A DNA stretch of 10,651 bases from an uncultured Alphaproteobacteria bacterium (GTDB taxonomy: Bacteria; Pseudomonadota; Alphaproteobacteria; RF32; CAG-239): NCBI GenBank assembly GCA_910580155.1, contig CAJTWX010000056.1, forward strand, positions 1 through 10,651, written 5' to 3'. Position 1 is the stretch's first letter, and each line of letters opens with the position of its first letter. The notes below the pieces were generated by a model. The model had not been told where the DNA came from, ran no database searches, and worked only from the letters and a program-made list of their open reading frames with translations. Below, in pieces: positions 7,031-10,651 of this stretch. A program made the position numbers and the translations under genes.

Positions 7031-7873
7031 ATGAGTTCAATCGGACGTATCGTCAGAAAAAACCATTCTGCCGTATTTTGGTGCACCAGACACTACCCGA
7101 AAGCCAAGCGCGAGGCGGTTTACACACTTTATGCGCTGGTTAAGCACTTTGATGACTTAAGCTCTAGCTCATTGCCCGAAGAAGAAAAGGCAGAAGTATT
7201 AGCCGCGTGGCAGCGTGAAATCAGTAATATCTATGATAAAAAAGTTCCGCAAACCAACATCGGCCGCAGAATATATAAAAACTGTATGCGCTTTAAGCTT
7301 AATCGCGAAAACTTTGAAACCATCTTAAATAGTTTTGCGATGGATTGTTCCAAACCGCTCTTCTGTCCCTCAATGGCGGAGTTTGAAGAGTATTGTGCCG
7401 GCGTGTCGGAAATCCCGAGTTATCTGATATTAAAAATTATCGCCGAGTTTGATGAACAGACAACTCTGGACGTCAGCCGTCACATCGGCCGCGCGGTTGA
7501 AATTACCAACATCTTAAAAAATATCAAAGAAGATGCCTTAGGAGGTCACGTTTATATCCCGCGCGAATTTCTTGACAAAGCAGGCATTGAAAAGGGTTTG
7601 TCCGCCAAAGAAATCTTGACCCATAAAAACCTGTATGTCGCGCGTCAGGCTCTTGCGGATATCGCCCGTAACTCATTTAACGAGGCTTACCGCCTGCTTG
7701 AGGAAAACCATAACAGAAACTCTAAGCCGATAGTTTATATGTTAAACCTCTATCGTGCCTATTTTGAGCTGATGGATAACCGCGGCTGGGAAATCATCTC
7801 CCCAAAACCGGAGCTCAAGTTCAAAGACCGCTGCAAACTTATCTGCAAAGCCTTATTTAAAAACGGGCACTGA
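7031..7873 (+). CDS. Squalene/phytoene synthase family protein with altered Asp motifs
   Basis: The protein has 280 residues, close to HpnD-type presqualene diphosphate synthases. Family features run in order: FWCTRHYPKAKREAVYTLYALVKHFDD (about 16-42), YC near 121-122, IGRAVEITNILKNIKEDALGGHVYIPREFL (152-181), and a C-terminal helix NLYRAYFELMDNRGW. Active family members use two DxxxD motifs to hold Mg2+ and the farnesyl diphosphate. Here the first is D41-D-L-S-S45, with Ser in place of the second Asp, and the second is N164-I-K-E-D168, with Asn in place of the first Asp. Each motif has thus lost one metal ligand, suggesting weak, altered or absent synthase activity. AGGA 6 bases before the ATG supports the start. 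The gene follows the unknown protein by 16 bases, in the trmFO cluster. No hopanoid genes (hpnE, shc) are in the window. Family membership is firm; product chemistry is not. Confidence 0.88.
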   Translation: MSSIGRIVRKNHSAVFWCTRHYPKAKREAVYTLYALVKHFDDLSSSSLPEEEKAEVLAAWQREISNIYDKKVPQTNIGRRIYKNCMRFKLNRENFETILNSFAMDCSKPLFCPSMAEFEEYCAGVSEIPSYLILKIIAEFDEQTTLDVSRHIGRAVEITNILKNIKEDALGGHVYIPREFLDKAGIEKGLSAKEILTHKNLYVARQALADIARNSFNEAYRLLEENHNRNSKPIVYMLNLYRAYFELMDNRGWEIISPKPELKFKDRCKLICKALFKNGH

Positions 7874-7988
7874 TTATCTTTCTTCATAAAAAAACATCGT
7901 TGATAAAGCGTTAAAAACGTTTGCCAATCCATAGAGATAGCGTTTAAACTCAAGTTGATACATGGACTAACCTCAATAGGATTGAACG

Positions 7989-8873
7989 ATGAACAAATTT
8001 ACCCTGATGGCAGCCGTTTGTGCGTTAACGCTTGCGCCGTATGCCGCCTCAGCCGGAGAAACTGCCGCTATGGCTGAAACGATTGCCGCGGCAAGCTCTT
8101 TAAAAGCGAATGTGAAAAGGATTGTATTGGAATATATGGAACACAGCGTCAGCAACAAAAATGACCCGAACTACCCCGACTCATATAATGCCGATGAGCA
8201 GCATAACATCGGCGGTGTGTTTGATGGTAACCTGACCTATGACCGCTCCAATATGGTCTGGGTCAACGGTTTGTATATGGAATATGCCAAATCCAAAACT
8301 ACCGAAGACGGTGTGACGACCGAAAACGAGAATCAAGACCAGATTTTGCTTTTTACGGACTACACGCATAAAGTCTGGGAGCTGGAGCAGGGCGTTGTCG
8401 GCCCGTTTGCGTATTTGGGCTATGAAACCGAGTTCACAACCTTTGATTTGAATGGCAAGGATTACCGCACTAAAATTCTCCGCGCTAAAGCCGGCCTGAA
8501 GCTCTATGACGGTACATACTTTAAGCAGTTGTATATTGCCGCCGTTGAGGAAGACGATATGACCTATAATAATAGCAATATGAAAACCGGTGCGGAAATC
8601 GGCTATGAATTTAATTATCCGCTAAACCCGAACACATCGTTTGTGTCTGAGGGGTATTACCGCCGGTTCTTCAGCTATAGCCAAAAAGAACCGACAGACT
8701 TTGAATATAAACTCGCAATAAACAACAGGGTAGAAACCAAACTCGTCGGCGATTTATACCTCGCGCCGTTCTATAATTATGAATTGGCAGAAACCCGTGG
8801 TGCCCGCCGTTCGCGCGCACAGAGCACGCTCGGTTTGTCGCTGACTTATAATAACAGTTTTGATATTTTCTAA
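7989..8873 (+). CDS. Predicted outer-membrane beta-barrel protein
   Basis: The 294-residue protein starts with a Sec signal peptide (MNKF, hydrophobic core LMAAVCALTLAPYA, cleavage after ASA near residue 22). The mature part is rich in Tyr, Asn and Thr and shows repeated amphipathic strands separated by acidic turns (for example ILLFTDYTHKVWEL, GPFAYLGYETEF, TKILRAKAGLKLY, FKQLYIAAVEE, AEIGYEFNYPL). The last strand, STLGLSLTYNNSFDIF, ends in Phe, the typical C-terminal signal read by the BAM machinery. The residue count after cleavage (~272) would suit a barrel of about 10-14 strands. There is no plug or OmpA-like domain, and no named family is recognised. AGGA lies 7 bases before the ATG. 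A 115-base gap separates it from the synthase-family gene; I see no convincing promoter there. The glycosyltransferase-like gene follows after 11 bases, so those two are co-transcribed. Confidence 0.8.
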   Translation: MNKFTLMAAVCALTLAPYAASAGETAAMAETIAAASSLKANVKRIVLEYMEHSVSNKNDPNYPDSYNADEQHNIGGVFDGNLTYDRSNMVWVNGLYMEYAKSKTTEDGVTTENENQDQILLFTDYTHKVWELEQGVVGPFAYLGYETEFTTFDLNGKDYRTKILRAKAGLKLYDGTYFKQLYIAAVEEDDMTYNNSNMKTGAEIGYEFNYPLNPNTSFVSEGYYRRFFSYSQKEPTDFEYKLAINNRVETKLVGDLYLAPFYNYELAETRGARRSRAQSTLGLSLTYNNSFDIF

Positions 8874-8884
8874 ACCGGAGAAAA

Positions 8885-10459
8885 ATGATGGGATATATGG
8901 AAACGGAAACAAAAGTTTTAGCAAAAATAAAAGCCATCCCCACCGCTTATAAACAAGCATTTTGTTGGGCATTTGCACTGATAAATCTTGCGTTTCTTTT
9001 CCATACCGTCAATTTTATGTTCGGCGACCACGACTGGAACTATGTGCGTACCGCCAATTACTGGAGTGAGGGCGCGTTTGAAGGACGTCCGCTGCATTTT
9101 GTTTTGCAATCGCTGTTTTTCGGCGGTGAGGTTCTGCCTGTGTTAAATAACCTGTTGTCTTTTGCGGCAATGGCTTTAAGCGGGATTCTGCTTGCAAAAT
9201 ATTGGCAGATACCGTTCTCACGATTTAATTATGCGCTTTTTGCAACATTTGTCGCCGTGCTGCCTTATACGATGACGTGGCTGTTTTATGCCAAAGACAC
9301 GCTGATAAACCTAAGCCTGCCGCTGATATGCGTTTGCGGGCTGCTCGCGGCGGATTTTGCCGTCAAAGAAAAAAAGCCGGTTTATCACCTGATCGCAATA
9401 GCGCTGTTTTATTTTGCGTTTGCATCGTATGTGGCGGTTATCAATCTCTTGGGCGTGTGTTTTCTGGGCGGAATAATGCTTACGTATGCAATCGGAACTG
9501 ATAATATCTGCACGCTTATCGGTAAAAAACTTTTGCCTGTGGCAGATATGCTTGCAGCGCTCATCTTGTTTAAGCTGACACTGTTTTTAATGCCGATAGA
9601 TATGGGCTATAATACACAAACCATCACATTGGCATATCTGCCCGAAAAATTTATTGAAACCATAACCGCAATGGTGGCGCAGTTCACCGCGCCGCTGCCG
9701 TTTATGGAATATAAATATAAACTTTTGTTGTTGGCGTTAACATTGTTTGGGGTCGGGGGGCTGTTGCTCAAAGGCGGCAATGGGAAAATCTTACCGCAGC
9801 TGATGCTGCTGTTTGGCGTGCTGTTTGCATCAAAGCTGGCGTTTTTCATTGCTGACGAACGCGGGCAGATTTTAGCCGAGATGGAAAACTTTGCGTTTGT
9901 GCCGCGGTTGGATTTTTATGGCTTGGTATATGTGTATGCTCTGGGGTTGGCGTGCATTTTAGCGCTTCCGGCAAATAAATGGCGCAAGGCGGGCGTTGCT
10001 CTGGCAGTAGTTATCACGTTGATGTCCGTTGTGCGCGATATGTATGCGCAAAAGGTCTGGAAACTGGGGTTTGATGCCGAGATGAAGGCTCACGAGCGCA
10101 TTGTCACCCGTTTGGAGGAGCGCGCGGATTTTGACCCGTCGCGCCCGTATCGCGTGCTGCAAATCGGTTCGCTGTCGCTGCGTCCGAATTTTTACCTGAA
10201 ACCCGAAAACGAAGAAACAAGTCTGGATTTATTGTCTACCTCGTTTACGCCGCAGTTTATGTCGCGCATAGTTTATAATTTTTACTATCCGCAGGATATA
10301 TTTTATAATAACGCCTCTGTTGAAGAGCTGTCCCCTCGCGGTAGACAATGGTTGCTATACAAAGCTGCGCCGTTTCCGCATAAAGACTCGATATTTATCG
10401 ACGGCGATATTGTCATAATTGTCCTCACGCAAGAGGGCTTAAAAAAAGCTCTCCGCTGA
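8885..10459 (+). CDS. GtrII-like polytopic membrane glucosyltransferase
   Basis: The protein has 524 residues and about 10-11 predicted membrane helices between residues ~25 and 390, followed by a soluble C-terminal domain of ~135 residues. After the first helix comes FGDHDWNYVRTANYWSEGAFEGRPL, with acidic residues at 48 and 50 and an EGRPL motif at 66-70. This layout (Asp pair in the first external loop, then a GRPL/GRPx motif and an N/PLNN-like turn) is that of GtrII-type and other GT-C transferases. Those take a sugar from a polyprenyl-phosphate carrier and add it to O-antigen or another surface glycan on the periplasmic side. Donor and acceptor cannot be told from the sequence. There are ATGs at 8885 and 8888; GGAG at 8877-8880 is 4 and 7 bases away, so 8888 may be the real start. 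It is coupled to the outer-membrane protein gene 11 bases upstream. Confidence 0.75.
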   Translation: MMGYMETETKVLAKIKAIPTAYKQAFCWAFALINLAFLFHTVNFMFGDHDWNYVRTANYWSEGAFEGRPLHFVLQSLFFGGEVLPVLNNLLSFAAMALSGILLAKYWQIPFSRFNYALFATFVAVLPYTMTWLFYAKDTLINLSLPLICVCGLLAADFAVKEKKPVYHLIAIALFYFAFASYVAVINLLGVCFLGGIMLTYAIGTDNICTLIGKKLLPVADMLAALILFKLTLFLMPIDMGYNTQTITLAYLPEKFIETITAMVAQFTAPLPFMEYKYKLLLLALTLFGVGGLLLKGGNGKILPQLMLLFGVLFASKLAFFIADERGQILAEMENFAFVPRLDFYGLVYVYALGLACILALPANKWRKAGVALAVVITLMSVVRDMYAQKVWKLGFDAEMKAHERIVTRLEERADFDPSRPYRVLQIGSLSLRPNFYLKPENEETSLDLLSTSFTPQFMSRIVYNFYYPQDIFYNNASVEELSPRGRQWLLYKAAPFPHKDSIFIDGDIVIIVLTQEGLKKALR

Positions 10460-10472
10460 TTCTCTCAGCCCC

Positions 10473-10501
10473 TTGACACCATTCCCAAAACCTGCTATAC
10501 T
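10473..10501 (+). promoter_or_regulatory. Near-consensus sigma-70 promoter facing out of the window
   Basis: A perfect TTGACA (10473-10478) is followed after exactly 17 bases by TATACT (10496-10501), one mismatch from consensus. It begins 14 bases after the stop of the glycosyltransferase-like gene and points right. No open reading frame with a ribosome binding site follows before 10651, so its gene lies beyond the window, behind at least 150 bases of leader that includes repeat sequence. Confidence 0.72.
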
Positions 10502-10520
10502 ACCGTTTAACAACAATTCA

Positions 10521-10558
10521 TCCTTTCCCCATCCGAAGGGAAGGTAAGGGTGAGAGAG
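10521..10558 (+). repeat. Degenerate third copy of the GC-rich palindromic repeat
   Basis: CCTTTCCC (10522-10529) can pair with GGGAAGG (10538-10544) with one bulged T. The tail AGGTAAGGGTGAGAGAG follows. This matches the layout of the arm at 843-879 (palindrome, then AGGTAAGGGAGAGGGGG) in the same orientation, with weaker sequence identity. Confidence 0.5.
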
Positions 10559-10572
10559 ACAACCATTTTAAC

Positions 10573-10651
10573 GAGTCATTGCTAAGAGTCACCCCCTCTC
10601 TAGTCATTGCGAGGAGCCACTCTCTCTTTTCGCGAGTCATTGCGAGGCTTG
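10573..10651 (+). repeat. Three direct copies of a GAGTCATTGCGAGG-type repeat
   Basis: Related units start at 10573 (GAGTCATTGCTAAGAGTCAC), 10601 (TAGTCATTGCGAGGAGCCAC) and 10634 (GAGTCATTGCGAGGCTTG, running to the window edge). They are spaced 28 and 33 bases apart and separated by pyrimidine-rich linkers (CCCCTCTC, TCTCTCTTTT). The core GTCATTGCGAGG resembles a widespread family of dispersed intergenic repeats found in many bacterial genomes. Copies probably continue beyond the window. Confidence 0.65.

Noticed and set aside
7031..7873. Part of a hopanoid (hpnCDE) cluster
   Set aside because: No hpnE, squalene-hopene cyclase or intact HpnC is in the window, and both Asp motifs are altered.
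7874..7988. Terminator or promoter in the gap between the synthase-family gene and the beta-barrel gene
   Set aside because: Only an AT-rich bulged stem (around CGTT-AAA-AACG) without a U run, and TTG-type hexamers without a fitting -10, were seen; none is good enough to call.
10573..10651. Possible CRISPR array
   Set aside because: The units are imperfect, under 21 bases long, and separated by only 8-13 bases of low-complexity pyrimidines; no cas genes are present.

Overview
The window reads as a chromosomal segment of an alphaproteobacterium, probably a member of the uncultured, host-associated, moderate-GC Rhodospirillales-like lineages. The main taxonomic clue is a ChpT-type histidine phosphotransferase (a protein of the alphaproteobacterial CckA-ChpT-CtrA relay). 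A bacterial TrmFO and several Gram-negative envelope proteins fit that placement. The genus cannot be fixed from the sequence alone.

Layout: (1) 2-691, the 3' part of an unrecognised rightward gene with a marked change in base composition along it. (2) 692-1036, a 345-base convergent intergenic region holding a pair of inverted, GC-rich palindromic repeats and a possible priA terminator. (3) 1037-4819, a tight leftward cluster: a secreted protein of unknown function, a ChpT-like phosphotransferase, and the replication restart helicase PriA. (4) 4820-4937, a divergent promoter region with a good sigma-70-like promoter facing right and an extended -10 facing left. (5) 4938-7873, a rightward cluster: trmFO, an overlapping unknown helical protein, and a squalene/phytoene-synthase-family protein whose two Asp-rich motifs are both damaged. 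(6) 7989-10459, two envelope genes: a predicted outer-membrane beta-barrel and a polytopic membrane protein resembling GtrII-type glucosyltransferases. (7) 10460-10651, a near-consensus promoter pointing out of the window, followed at once by dispersed-repeat sequence.

The leftward cluster puts a cell-cycle phosphorelay component next to a replication restart gene. In the rightward cluster, tRNA modification is translationally coupled to a small protein and a probable prenyl-synthase pseudoenzyme. The most unusual points are that probable pseudoenzyme with its partner, and the GC-rich palindromic repeat family that occurs in the 692-1036 gap and again just downstream of the outward promoter. 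I see no phage, transposase, CRISPR array, tRNA or rRNA. No clearly new multi-gene system is evident; the nearest candidate is the trmFO / unknown / degenerate-synthase trio.
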